Shown here: in pieces, positions 34,845-46,859 of the stretch
How positions within the stretch are numbered: position 1 is the first letter of the stretch
Layout: every line of letters begins with the position of its first letter
Assembly: GCA_963930655.1 (NCBI GenBank)
Contig: OZ005616.1
Span: forward strand, 11,560,001-11,624,000
Direction: 5' to 3'
DNA from: Myrica gale
Lineage: Eukaryota > Streptophyta > Magnoliopsida > Fagales > Myricaceae
Length of the DNA stretch: 64,000 nt
Program-made: the position numbers and the translations under genes
Notes under the pieces: model-generated
The model's database searches: none
What the model saw: only the letters and a program-made list of their open reading frames with translations
Told to the model about the DNA's origin: nothing

Positions 34845-37800
34845 CTTTTTTATAAGTAAGAAGAAATTTATATAAAACAAAAAGAGGTAACAGTACAAAG
34901 AGCTATACTGAGGACCTACTCCAAACAGGCTACAAAACTAAGAAAATCAGCAAAATCAGAAAAAAGGAGAGCCTAAAACAGCATTGCCCAAAGAAAAAGA
35001 GAACTCAACAAACCCCTCAACCCCACTAAAGACGAGAAAAAGTTCTCAAAATACCTCTCATTCCTCTCCCTCCAAATAATCCACCAAATACACAAATGAA
35101 TCATCTTCCACACCCTCGAAGCAAGAGGGTTGATGAACTTCCGGCTCCAACAAAACAACACCTCAATCACCTTAGAAGACATAACCCAACAATAATTCAT
35201 AATGCTAAGCACATGATACCATAAATCCCTAGCGACATCACGATGAAGGAGAATATGATCCATCGATTCCCCATTGCACCTACAAAGGTAACACCAATCA
35301 AGTAAGCAAAGACCCATCCTCCTCAAATTATCTATAGTCAAGAGTTTCTCATGCGTCGTATTCCACACAAAGAATGAGACTCTTATAGGAACAAGGGACC
35401 TCTAAATCTGCCTCCACGGAAAAGACATAACGGGGCTACAAGAAAGAAGCTCATACAACAATTTCACCAAGAAGATGTCATTCTTGGTGCCCATCCAGCT
35501 CAACTTATCTTCAACCCTACTCCTCAAGGGCTTGGAATAAAGAAGAGAGTAAAAAGCCGAAAAAAGCTCAACTTCCCAATCATTCGTAGCCCTTAAAAAC
35601 TGAACATTCCAAGCTCCCAAACCATAATTTCCCTCCCAATTATCCGCCACCCAAACATCCTTATTACTAGCAATAGAAAAGAGGGACGGGAAGACATTCC
35701 TTAAGGGTCTCTCCCCACACCAAAGGTCACTCCAAAAGTGAACTCTATTACCACGACTCACCTCAAACCTGATCAAGTGGCTAAAAGGATCCCACCATTT
35801 GCTAATAAACCTCCAAAGACCAACTCCATAAATACCTCTCCTCGGAAGGTTCTCCACCCACCCAACGCACTCCCAAACTTATCCACTATAACATTCCACC
35901 ACAAGCTGTTACTTTCAAAAGCAAAGCGCCACAACTACTTCCCAAGCAAAGCATTATTGAAAGTGATTAAGCGTCTAATACCTAACCCTCCTTGCCTTAT
36001 GGGGCAACACACTTTCACTCATTTAAGCAAGTGAAACTTATGCTCTGACACATTGCTGCCCCACAAAAAATCTCTGTGCAACTTCTCAAATCTACAGGCC
36101 ACGACTGAAGGGATGAGAAACATAAACAAGAAATAAGTTGGGAGATTAGCAAGAGTGGACTTGATCAAAGTAACTCTACCACCTTTCGAAAGATAGCTCA
36201 TCTTCCAGCCAGCCAACCGCTTTTCCGTTCTCTCAATAATGCCATTCCAAATATTAATGCTTTTAAAGCGAGCTCCCAAAGGGAGGCCTTGATAAGTGAT
36301 AGGTAGAGAAGCAACCCTACAACCCAAAATATTAGCCTGCACATGGACATTGCCCACCTCTCCAATAGGAATAATCTCATATTTCGAGAGATTAATATTA
36401 AGGCTGGACATCGCTTCAAAACAAAGCAAAAGAGACCGGAGGTGGCGAACTGGCTCTCCTCAGTCCCACACAAAATAAGAGTGTCATCTACGAAGAGCAA
36501 ATGAGAGATGCTCACCCCACCACTGCCAACCGTGAAACCCTCAATGGATCCCGCCTCGACCAACCTATTCAGCATCCGACTCAAGGCTTCCATGACAATA
36601 ACAAATAAAAAGGGCGACAGGGGGTCGCCTTGGCGCAAACCGTGAGAACCACTAAAGAAACCCTTAGGAGACCCATTCAGCATCACCGAATATCTAGGAG
36701 TAGAAATGCAAAACTTCATCCATCTACACCACAAGTAAAGGAGAAAGCTCTATGGATATCGAGTTTGCACAACATGCTAGGCAAATTAGAGTGCAACCTA
36801 GAGTCAATGCACTCGTTCAAAATCAAAACCGAATCCAAAATCTTTCTACCCCTCACAAAAGCACTTTGAGAAGGCAAGATAATGGAGCCCAAAACCAGCT
36901 TAAGCCTATTAGCCAGAACTTTCTCCAAGATTTTGTAAACCCCTCCCACAAAGCTAATAGGACAAAAGTCCTTCAGCTCCACACCCTCATGCTTCTTTGG
37001 GATCAAGACAATGGGCATTGAGACTTTTAACAATTTCCCGACTTGAGCAAACACATTAAACATAGGAATTACATCACCCTTGACTACATCCCAACAAGAT
37101 TGATAGAAAACTAAGGAAAAGCCATCCGGACCGGGGGCTTTGTCCCCATTAAGACTCTTCACAACACCGGTCACCTCATCATCATCAAAGGATCTTTCAA
37201 GCTAATCAGTCTCTCTAGAAATCGCATCAAACGCCAAGTCATCCAACAAAGGTCTCCACGATAGAGGTTCCTGATACAAAGAGCCATAAAAGCTAACAAT
37301 CTCCTTAGAAAGACGCTCAGTATCCTCCACAAGTTCCCCGTCAACCACCAACGAAGAAATATAATTAACCTTTCTATTGGAGTTAGCCACCCGATGAAAA
37401 TACTTGGTGCACCTGTCACCATCTTTGAGCCAAAGAGCTCTAGATTTCTGCCTCCAAATAGTTTCCTCCAAATCAATCAAAAGCTCTGACTCCTTCGAGG
37501 CTTCCAACTTCCTAACTTTGCCAACCTCATCGATTAGCCCACTTTCTTCTGGGAAGAGAACTCATGTAACAGTGAGGACTTTTGAAAGGCTACATCCCCA
37601 AACACCTCGCGGTTCCAAATATTGAGATCCCTCTCAAGAGCCTTCAATTTAGAAGCAAACACATAACTAGGCTTGCTAGAAAAAACATAAGATCTCCATC
37701 GCAACCTCACCATATCAACGAACCCGTCCGTCTTGAGCCACATATTTTCAAACCTAAAAGGCCACATTCCACTTCCCACTACACCACACTCCAAGCATAT

Positions 37801-38133
37801 CGGGAAGTGATCCGACAGCAAACGAGGCAACCTCTTCTGAGATACATCCGGACACAAAGACTCCCAATTAAGATTAAAGAGAAAGTGATCAATCTTGGAC
37901 CAAGATTGAACATGCCTTCCATTAGACCAAGTGAAGTGGCCACCCAAAAAAGGAGTATCGATCAATTGGGTCTCATCAATAAACTCCACAAATTTCGTCA
38001 TGGCATTACTAAACCCCTCCGTCCCAGAACGTTCACTCGGAAAGCGGGAAACGTTAAAATCTCCCCCAATACACCAAGGTAGATCCCACCACTCCAACAT
38101 CCTAGCCAATTCATCCCAAATAAACCTTATTTA
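34845..38133 (-). mobile_element. L1-type LINE, 5'-truncated, degenerate ORF2
   Basis: Read on the minus strand, ORF2 starts inside the AP endonuclease (WCIGGDFNVSRFPSER, then WSKIDHFLFN near 37870-38070). It continues with the reverse transcriptase: GDKAPGPDGF and VLIPKK (about 37000-37140), RQGDPLSPFLF (about 36620) and the catalytic FVDD (about 36490). It ends with the LPLGARFKSINIW and FNNALLGK-type regions and the zinc-knuckle stretch WCYLCRCNGESMDHIL (about 35270). Several frameshifts and stops divide it, so it is inactive. ORF1 and the first part of the endonuclease are missing. The 3' end lies in T-rich sequence near 34845-34860. No convincing target duplication was found. Confidence 0.88.
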
Positions 38134-38429
38134 ATGACACGTGTGACATTGTGATTGAACTGGATAAATTTTCCGTTAAACGGGTCTAACGACGTTTGGT
38201 TCAATGAGTTTTTATACCAAAATGATAAGTCTATTGATCCTTTTGAAATTTTTTAAAACCCAGTGAATTTTTTTAAAAGACGTTAAAGTCCAGTGTGATA
38301 ATGATAAATTTTCCTTACAAAAAAATACAGCTAACACTGATGCACGTGCTATACGTGAATGTTTTACTCTCAAGACAATGACGACCTCCTCAGTCCTCTC
38401 GCCACCTTGGCCTCCCTTTACTGCCAACT

Positions 38430-40590
38430 ACATCCAGAACCGCGTCTTTCAAAGAATTTCAGCAGCGGATTGAAAATAAAATTTCGACTTGGAAAGGAAA
38501 ACTGTTATCTCAAGGGGACCGTACCATGTTGATCCGGGCGGTGACATCTCTCATCCCTAATTATGGTATGTCTTCTTTCCTACTTCCAAGATTAACCTAT
38601 AAATCTATCAACTCAACTCCGCGTCGATTTTGGGGGTTCAGACAAGAGGGCTCGTGCCATTTATCTGTTCCCCTAAGGTACCTGGTAGAATGGGTATCAA
38701 GTTGACTCAGGAGATGAACTTAACACTTATTTCCAAGCTGGAGTGGAAATAAGTTCTATACAAGCCATCGACCATGGGTTAAGTGCTTACAAGCTAAATA
38801 TCTCAAAGGCCGAGTCTTTCTGCAGGCGGAACGAACAACATCTTCTTCATGGATTTGGAAGGGCCTTTTAAAATGCCGACCAATTTGCTTGGTAGGTAGA
38901 TGCTTTATGGTGGGTCAGGGAGATACTATAAGGACTTGGTCGAATCCTTGGATCCCAGGCCTCCCGACTTTTAAGCCTACTCCTCTTCAGCATTCTTACA
39001 TTCAAGATCCAGATTCTTTGGTCAGTCACTTTATTAATCACTCTCAACAATCTTGAAACTCTCGTATGCTGCTCCAATCTTTTGATCGACACTCGGTGGA
39101 TAAGATCCTTCAGATTCACATCCCACCCCTATCAGTCCCCGATAAGATCATATGGACTCCAAATTCTTAAGGGAAAATTCTCTATGAAATCGGTGCTTCA
39201 GCTCCTATCTTCTCCTTGGGTGCCTCTCAAGGAGTGGCTCCCTCTGTAGCTTAGCGGTCCCTCTAGCGGTTAAATATGTCTGAACATTTAAAATTCTTCC
39301 TCTGGAAGATGGCGTGGGATATCCTGCCTACTAGAAACCGAATTGCCACTAATTTACGTTCTCAATATAGTGGAAATATCTCCTATGCACTTTGTGGTCA
39401 TGCGGAAGAATCTCTACAACATATACTTTTCTCTTGTTCCTATTCAAAATTTCTCTAAAGATTGGTTCCTTGGCCGATTAATATAGAACCATTCCAACTG
39501 GGGATGATTCAAGACTGGATACAGAGTATCATTGAACCTTCTAGGCTCTTGGGTATCCCGGTGAAGGATAGCCATTCTTTCCAACTCTTTGCTATTGTTG
39601 CGATGGATTTCATTTGGATGGCCAGAAATAAATTGGTTTATGAGGAGGTTCAATTGGATCAGCAAGAGCTTCTAAAATTGATACTGTGATGTCATAAAGA
39701 ACATTTGGCGACCTGGGGAGTTTCTCCTCGTTTTAATGCCCCCATTACGGCTTCCACATTCCTTCTAGGTAAATTCCACAGAATGACTTTTGATGTAGCC
39801 ATCCGACCAGAGTCTATGGCAGCAACAACCCTTTATCACTCCAATGGTGATCTTCTTCATGCATGGACTTAGCGGCAAAAGTTATTGTGTGAGTGTGTGA
39901 GTACACAGCTGAGATTAGATTGTGTGAAATCTAATGGCTGAAATAATGTCATGTCAATTAATGAACCAGGGTCGCGAACCCGACCCGGTTTCATTAATTG
40001 ACGTGACATTGTTACATTCATTAGATTTCACACAATCTAATCTCAGCCGTGTACTCACACACTCACACACACTCTCCACTCACACAATAATCGGTGCCTG
40101 AACTCAGCAATCCTCTTCAACCGACCATTTAATAGGTGAAGCGGAAGCCGCCTTGTTGGCTATCTCTCGTGTGAATGACCTTAACCTCTCCAATTTGGTT
40201 CTTCAAGGAGATTCAGCTATGGTTATTGAGCTTTCTTTCTTTTCAGTTAGCTGGGCTTTCTTCAGGACCAGCGCTTCCCTGGAAAATTTCTTCGATCATT
40301 CAAATCGCTCAATCTATGATCCTTAAGTTATCTCTCTTCTCTCTGTCTAAGATATCTCGAGCCTGTAATATGGAGACTCACTCTTTAGCAGCCTGAGAAG
40401 CTGCCCACTCCTTCAATGGAGTTGTTCCTCCTTTTCTTCTTCATCATAGTCCGTGGAAGTTCAACGCATGAAACCTCCTTAGTTTTCTTTTTCTGTTTGT
40501 TTTCTGCGTTTAGTTTTTCTTGTTTGTCTTCTTCTCTTGGTGTTTTGTAAGTTGTACCTTGTCTTCATATATAAGATTCGTGTTTTAACA
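38430..40590 (+). mobile_element. Second degenerate LINE (RT end to RNase H)
   Basis: Only the last part of ORF2 remains: QQRIENKISTWKGKLLSQGD and LIRAVTSLIPNYGMS (about 38455-38580), a zinc-knuckle piece FFLWKMAWDILPTRNR (about 39290), and a C-terminal RNase H-like region with RPESMAATTLYHSNGDLL (about 39810) and VNDLNLSNLVLQGDSAMV (about 40170). The C-terminal RNase H marks a different lineage from the two other LINEs in the window. Stops and frameshifts are numerous. The RNase H part is split by a palindromic MITE at 39885-40087. Confidence 0.75.
39885..40087. mobile_element. Palindromic MITE nested in the LINE
   Basis: A 203-bp near-perfect fold-back: the arm starting TTGTGTGAGTG is answered by CACTCACACAA. 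The arms pair inward through 'gagattagattgtgtgaaat' and 'gtcaattaatga' to a small GC-rich centre ('gggtcgcgaacccgaccc'). A TA dinucleotide flanks both ends (39883-39884 and 40088-40089), compatible with a Tc1/mariner-type TA duplication, though the short site is weak evidence. Removing it rejoins the interrupted RNase H region of the LINE. Confidence 0.75.
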
Positions 40591-40713
40591 AAGAAAAAAA
40601 CATTGCTGAAGCACATGGAGAATGAATTTGCACTAGCTCACTAGCATTTTTCTAGAAAACGCTGCAACAAATATCTTTTCCTACATTTTTAAAAGCTCTG
40701 CTAGAGACCCTTT

Positions 40714-40900
40714 ATGTTTGGTTTGGTTTCGAAAACATTTTTTATATTTGGTTTTTTATAGGTAGTTTAGATTTGGTGAAATTTGTTAAAAATTGTTGGA
40801 GTTTATAGAAAAATTGTTAGAAAGTGTAAAAATGTATTGGAATTGATGAAAAAATGATTATGAAAATTTTTTGAAAACGTTTTGAGAGCAAACCAAACAT
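40714..40900. mobile_element. Short MITE-like element
   Basis: The ends ATGTTTGGTTTG and CAAACCAAACAT form a 12-bp inverted repeat around an AT-rich, ORF-free body. No target duplication is clear. Confidence 0.5.
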
Positions 40901-40902
40901 AG

Positions 40903-42319
40903 TAGTTCTCTATTATTTCTCTATTGTTTTTGTCTTTTCAAATTAATTTTAGAAATATATTTCATTAATGTAAATATATATATATTTCATCATTGATTAA
41001 ATGAACGAGGTCCTACAAATTTTGCAACAAAAACAAAAGATACATATATATATATATATATATTTCATCAAATTTTGCAACAAAAACAAAAGATAGTGTT
41101 ATACTTTAACAAGTAGTCGAACCGAACAAGGTCTTACAAGTTTCTAACTAGTCTAAAAATAACAAATATCACCGACCAACATGAAATGACTAAACTTTAC
41201 TTCTCAGTAGTAGCGGTAACATTATCACCACCACCACTATCATTATTATCATAATTATCATTGCCTGCAATTTTAGTATTGGAAAAGTAACAAACAATTA
41301 TTCTATTTGACTTCTAAAACTTGTTTAGGCAATTTTTTTATAAGTAAAAGAGTGGAAGGGGGCATTCAGTGTAGCCAACTCTCTTTGGACGTGATCATAG
41401 AAATTTTCACTCACTGCAGAATGTTCGGATTGAGCCATAGGTACATGTCCCGAGAAGGGAGGATCGTCGCCTCAACCCCACAAGCATGCAAGTGATAATG
41501 GAGGTGGACGACTTATTTAGACAATCGCCTCAATAGAAATCTTTTAAATAATAACTTAAATAATTAGGTAGTAACTTCAATAAGTTACTAAATACAAATT
41601 CTAAACTCACTTCCACCACAATTTTAAAGCTGTTTATAAGACATATCCAACATCAGATTACGATTTAAAAATATATGAGATACAAAGTAAATGCCAAGTT
41701 ACGTACTACATTGATTACATAACAACATTAATGGGCGTTAATATGCTACGTTAGTGATATAACATTCCTGAAATTAAGTGAAAGTTTGGAATATCATTGG
41801 TTAGTAAACATTCAAGGACAAACAAACCAAATAAAAAATAAAAATGGAAATATATTATTCTTTTATTATCAATAATAAAATCGATCCGTTCATAACATTT
41901 TTAAAAACCATAACACAACTACTATCAATAAGCCACTACCTTCAAACCTTTGTCCTTACTAATACGTTTTTTTTCTTCAAACTTAAGGTTCTTTTTTCAG
42001 CAAAAGTTCTTTACATTCCGCTATTACAATAATAAATTTTCATTTCCATAGATATTTATACAACAAAAGTTAGTTCCATCCTTTCATTCTCTGCTTGAAA
42101 ATATATATGTGCAATAATTTATTATGACGACAACCCAACGAACATGGAAAGAACTATAAGAAACACAAGGTCCTAAGGCAGATATCAGTACCAGCGTACG
42201 TACCATCCGTCTATATGCCTATTTTTTGAACTCTGTTCACAAAATTTTGATCTTACCATTAGAGTTTGCATCCACAACATTCCGGCTCGCAGCAGATCGT
42301 TGAAGTGATGGAGTGCCGT
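40903..42319. other. Gene-free stretch
   Basis: Contains (TA)n microsatellites (40977-40986, 41045-41063), a short direct repeat ('atttcatca' / 'attttgcaacaaaaacaaaagata' at about 41014 and 41072) and AT-rich DNA. No gene is seen. Confidence 0.5.
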
Positions 42320-42328
42320 TATTTTGTC

Positions 42329-43825
42329 GGGTCTGGATTCAGTCCAGACTGTACGGGTCCAGACTGATCCAGTAATCCAGACCCAATCAACGGCAAGGAG
42401 GGCTGCCACCTCATTTAATGAGCCCTCCCTTCCGTCGGCTCGGTTTGGCTCGTCCACACGCGACTTTTTGGCTCCGGATCTGTAGTGGTCGGACCACTAT
42501 ATTTTAGATCCGACTACAACTGCGACCACTACTCCCCGACTATTCTAACACGCGTGTTTTTTGCTCCAAATTTGTAGTGGTCGGACCACTATATTTTATA
42601 TCCGACCACTACGTTCTGAACACACTTTTTAATCCTTTTATTCCCGAATATACGAGTGAATATAATTAACCACCACCTTTTGAACCCTCACAAGCTCCTA
42701 CACTTCTATACGAGTGGCCATGTTGAGATTAGTGCTCAGGTATAGATATTTCACCTACTCTATTGATTGACAAAGAATTCATCTGTTTGCAGCCAGTTAA
42801 AATCATGTGAGAACATTTACAAATTGAAAACTTTCTCTACGGAGGTCTTTATCTTATGTTTTACAATGTGGCAGAATCACAATTATGCGGTTGACCCAGC
42901 ATCCAAGATAGGTACTCAAAGGCTTCTACCCCATAACCTCCTTGAGAATACGCTGCAATTATAGTACTCTAGGAAACAATATCTCTTCTGCTCATCCCAT
43001 GAAACATCAATGAAGCTGAGGGCAACAACCCGCATTTTGCGACACCGGAGATAACAGCTGCAAAAGTGTACTCATTTGGACTCACATATGACTCCTTCAT
43101 TTTCATAAATGCTAATTGCATGCTCCTCCTGACCCATCTGTACATATGTTGTTATAATTTTTGTCCATGAAACCACATCCGGTGTCCTCATCTTCTCAAA
43201 CAAGCGTGCGCCGTAGTCTAACTTTCCGCATTTGTTGTATATGGTAGCAAGAGTGTTAGCCACAAACGAGCTCTCATTGAACCTATTTTTCATTGTTTTT
43301 GCATGAATTTCCCTCCCATACTTTAGAGCACTAGAACCTGCACATGCCTTCAATGCAATAGCAAATGAATACGACTCATATTCCGCCTTTGACCTCTACA
43401 TTTAAGAAAAGTAAACCACTCCCTCCTTATTATAACCAGCTTGAACAAGCCTGGTTATAATGGCAGTCCATGTCACTACATTCCCAAGCCAAATACACTC
43501 CCAAGTTATTCTAAAAGGGTTAAAACGCTTGTTCGGGGCATAGTGGTCGGATATAAAATATAGTGGTCCGACCACTACATATCCGGAGCCAAAAACACGT
43601 ATGTTAGAATAGTCGAGGACTAGTGGTCGCAGTTGTGGTCAGATCTAAAATATAGTGGTTCGACCACTACAGATCCGGAGCCAAAAAGCCGCGTGTGGGA
43701 CGAGCCAAACCGAGCCGACGGAAGGGAGGGCTCATTAAATGAGGTGGCAGCCCTCCCTGCCGTCGATTGGGTCTGGATGTAATCCAGACCGTGGGTCTGG
43801 ATCAGTCTGGACCCAATTCATACCC
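42329..43825. mobile_element. Pack-MULE, 1,497 bp, carrying a PPR fragment
   Basis: The 9-bp direct repeat TATTTTGTC flanks the element at 42320-42328 and 43826-43834, the target size typical of Mutator-like elements. The ends both begin GGGT, and the terminal inverted repeats extend about 310 bp each (42329-42640 and 43505-43825, inverted), sharing 'gtagtggtcggaccactata' and 'catttaatgagccctccct'. Between them lies a minus-strand piece of a PPR gene and no transposase. Long terminal repeats, 9-bp duplication and captured host coding sequence fit a non-autonomous Pack-MULE. Confidence 0.88.
42890..43495 (-). pseudogene. Captured PPR-protein gene fragment
   Basis: The minus strand reads NVVTWTAIITRLVQAGYNKEG, then SFAIALKACAG, REIHAKTMKNRF, NTLATIYNKCGKLDYG and DVVSWTKIITTYVQMG. 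These are successive pentatricopeptide repeats of the plant PLS type, most like the At3g47840 group as I remember it. A one-base shift follows EEHA, after which the frame continues SPNEYTFAAVISG, KCGLLPSASLMFHGM and STIIAAYSQGGYG. A Trp codon is TAG before STII, and about 35 codons seem deleted between VISG and KCG. The right end abuts the terminal repeat. Not expected to make a working PPR protein. Confidence 0.85.
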
Positions 43826-44160
43826 TATTTTGTCTACCACGTTGTCTCTATAACAATAAAACAAATAATTAACCGGGAAAATATACATAATTAGATGCCC
43901 ATAAACATACACACACGCCCATACATACTTGCACATTCAGATTCCCATATCATTTCCGATCTGTATATGACATCTGCTAGACTTATATGCCCATAAACAC
44001 ATGCGCACCTAACTTGGAAACATGAACTTGTCCATTTCCTTGAGAGCCACAAACAACAATTTTCAGGGATCCATGTCAATTTCTCTACCGTAATAGCATG
44101 GAAAAGATGTGCACGAGGGACAACGGAAAAAAGAAAAGCAACGAAAAAGGTCAAGGTTAC

Positions 44161-44462
44161 CTGAAGCTTCTCTAGAGTTTTCAATGAAGATGAAAATATT
44201 CAAAGAATAAAGCAGGTATACAGTACAGAAACGGGTAGCATCAGAAAGAGTCTTGCTTTCCCAGGAAAATCGTTGGTATACCCCAAATGTTCAAGAAGTT
44301 CAAGTGCGTCGAAGCCACAATTAAAGTATGTCAAACCAAGGAGGAGCATTTTTGAGGTTATACAGCCAAGGATGGGTCGAATGACACCATATCCCATTGA
44401 AACTACTAGAAGAAGAAGTCCAAAGAAAGTATTTTTAATAGCACTGAAGGAAACTACCCATA
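44161..44462 (-). pseudogene. TMEM87/lung-seven-transmembrane-like exon, broken
   Basis: After a TTACAG acceptor the exon reads WVVSFSAIKNTF, then LLLVVSMGYGVIRPILG, TSKMLLLGLTYF and GKARLFLMLP, and ends KTLEKLQ before a GTAACC donor. This matches membrane segments of plant TMEM87-type (lung seven transmembrane receptor family) proteins of the Golgi and endosomal system. A TGA stands where the family has Trp in FLILWIF, and no neighbouring exon was found. A single exon with a stop is most simply a transposed or left-over fragment. Confidence 0.65.
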
Positions 44463-44603
44463 CTGTAATTCCCATTGGTATGCTTCCAGCGAAATTTTCA
44501 GTGAGGATTTGGCCCTCTCAAGGGGATGATGATAATGTATTAAAGTTCGTCATTCCAATCCTGGATGCAACACATCAGCCAGGAATTAAATTAGATGGCT
44601 AGG

Positions 44604-45107
44604 AAATTATGCACCTATAAGATGCTGAGCCGACAAACAATCATGTCTAAAAATTGATTTTGTGACATGGAGAATTCTCAGTCCATACCTATGACTAGGA
44701 TAGTAGCTGATATATGGTTAGGAAAAAGAGACAACATGGAGGATGTTGTGACATGGAGAATTCTCAGAAGCATACATACACCAAAATTTCTGTCAAAGCA
44801 ACCAAAATTTAGAGCTGGCATAGGGCCACTATCATGATTTCCTTGGTAATTGAAGAGTTACCTTCCCAAAACGTAAAGAACATCTTGTGGTGAGAGGTGG
44901 TTCTCCCTATATATTCTGATTATTCTTTGATCATAGGAGTCAAGAATGATGTCATTATTTACTGATAATTGTTATTATGATAAGACAATTGCATGCCTCT
45001 TGTTTTGAATCAAGAGATGCGCGGTATAAGGTTGGTACTCAGGCTGCAAAAAATCAATTTTCAGGCATGATTGTTTGTCGGCTCAGCATGTTATAGGTGC
45101 ATAATTT
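44604..45107. mobile_element. Fold-back element with about 55-bp inverted ends
   Basis: The left end AAATTATGCACCTATAA, continuing 'gctgagccgacaaacaatca', is mirrored at 45050-45107 with few mismatches. The body is ORF-free and holds two copies of 'gtgacatggagaattctcag' (about 44664 and 44751). No target duplication was found. Probably a non-autonomous DNA transposon. Confidence 0.65.
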
Positions 45108-45359
45108 GATCCATATCAGGCATTCTAAGCTTAGCATTAACACAATTTACAATACAAGAAACTGAACACCAATCTATACAAACATAACCATAAATAAACT
45201 CATACACCAATCCGTACAAACATAACCACGAGCACTGAATGAAAAACACAACATAAAACCATGGATAGTAGCTGCTCCTACAGGCACTACCAACGAAACT
45301 AGATACATAAGCCTACTTCAGGTAAAGCACGTAATGTCGACGGTGTTCCATGGATAGCC

Positions 45360-46300
45360 TCAGGAATGCTTGCCTAAATGTGGCACTTTTAATAATCTGA
45401 TCCATCGCCCTCCCAAGGCTTCTTCACCAGACGGAATCTCAATAGCCAAGAGCGCATCAACGCACTCATCCACTAGATTATTGTGAGAATGACTAGAGCT
45501 TGCAATCCTCTCCGCCTTAGCACGCAAGAAGTTTTGAGATGCCTCTTTGAAGGGGTCTGTCTGAGTCTCCCCCTCCCTGGACCGCGTCTTGCGTGGACCA
45601 CTACCCGAAGGCGTTGGAGATGGGTGCTTCCGCCTCCTATTGGATGTCCCCCTTGAAGCCTCGTCGGGGGCGACAGGAGGATCGTCCTTGTCAAGGTCGA
45701 TCCGTACAGACCGAGATCGGGCTGCATTAAAGAGAAGTCGCTCTTCTTCACTCGTAACGAGCTTTTGAGTGGGTGCAAACAACATTAAGTCCATTGGCAG
45801 TGGTGTTGCCAAAGATATATGCCAACTCATTGTGGTGGTCTAACCCTCGACCAATGAATCTCGCATATTTTTGGTCCTCCTGCATATGGAAAACGTAGCA
45901 CACTTGTTATAGGAGGCATAAATAACCATTACATGGATGGGGTAAGTGCTAGTGATGAAACTCACATCAATCAAGGCGGCCCAGTGTTTGGGATTTGCAG
46001 ACACGGTATTGGTTTCCAGGTCCCAGCCAAATTCGGTCCTTGTTTTCAGCGCATTGAAGTTCCTAAACTCAGTGTGCATATTGTCCATCTTGGTTTTAAT
46101 TTTTTTGAGCATCCAAAGACGGCACATCAACCCTCATGATGGCAACTATGTATTCGTAGTTGGATTGACCCAGTTTTTTGTCCTTGACACGTCTTGTGTT
46201 GAACTCATCCACTACTAGTTCAATGAGCCTTGCCACATGTTGCTCATCAGACCACATCAATTTATAAAATGATGCCATGGAAGTGTAGTTGAAAAGGAGG
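45360..46300 (-). pseudogene. Degenerate Myb/SANT-like ORF of a PIF/Harbinger element
   Basis: It begins with MWSDEQHVARLIELVVDEFN and YEYIVAIMRVDVPSLDAQ, which match the better preserved frame at 50834-51784. After several stops and shifts it resumes with RRKHPSPTPSGSGPRKTRSR and LVDECVDALLAIE, again matching that frame in order. Such Myb_DNA-bind_3-like ORFs accompany PIF/Harbinger transposases. It is clearly more decayed than its paralogue and may come from another family member. Confidence 0.7.
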
Positions 46301-46859
46301 CCCAAGGAAGTGTGAATGATTTAACTTGGGAGCCCTACATACATCCATAAATAATCTAAATGATAGTTTCCCACACTACGTTAAAAATTCAATGTCCCTA
46401 AATTTTTACACCACATCGAAAAGAAATTAAAAATCATGCTAGGTTATATAATATTCCTTTGTGATAATGCGAGTAAAAATTCAGAAAGTCCCTAAGCTCA
46501 ATACTTACGAATCTAACTCTAACCTACATAAGTATCACGAATGTAATGCATAAATAACGACAACTTACCAGGCTAATACGTATCATATCATATACTAAAA
46601 GGTGATGTTCGTATTGTGAAAAAATGTAGGATTTTGAAAAAATTGTGAATATTTAGGTGATGTTGGAATTGTATTGGTGTTTTTGTTTTTGTTGTTGACT
46701 TTTATTAATGAGAGTGAAAGAGGTAATGATTGGTTTTTAAGATTGTCATTCGTAGATTAATTTTATTGGGATGTGTGTAGAAGATAAAATATAAAATGAT
46801 ATTTATAATGATATTTCTTTAAAATATTTATATAAGTTCGAAAATTATATTTTTGACTC

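Noticed and set aside
35738..38134. Plus-strand ORFs at 35738-38134
   Set aside because: These are antisense shadows of the minus-strand LINE ORF2.
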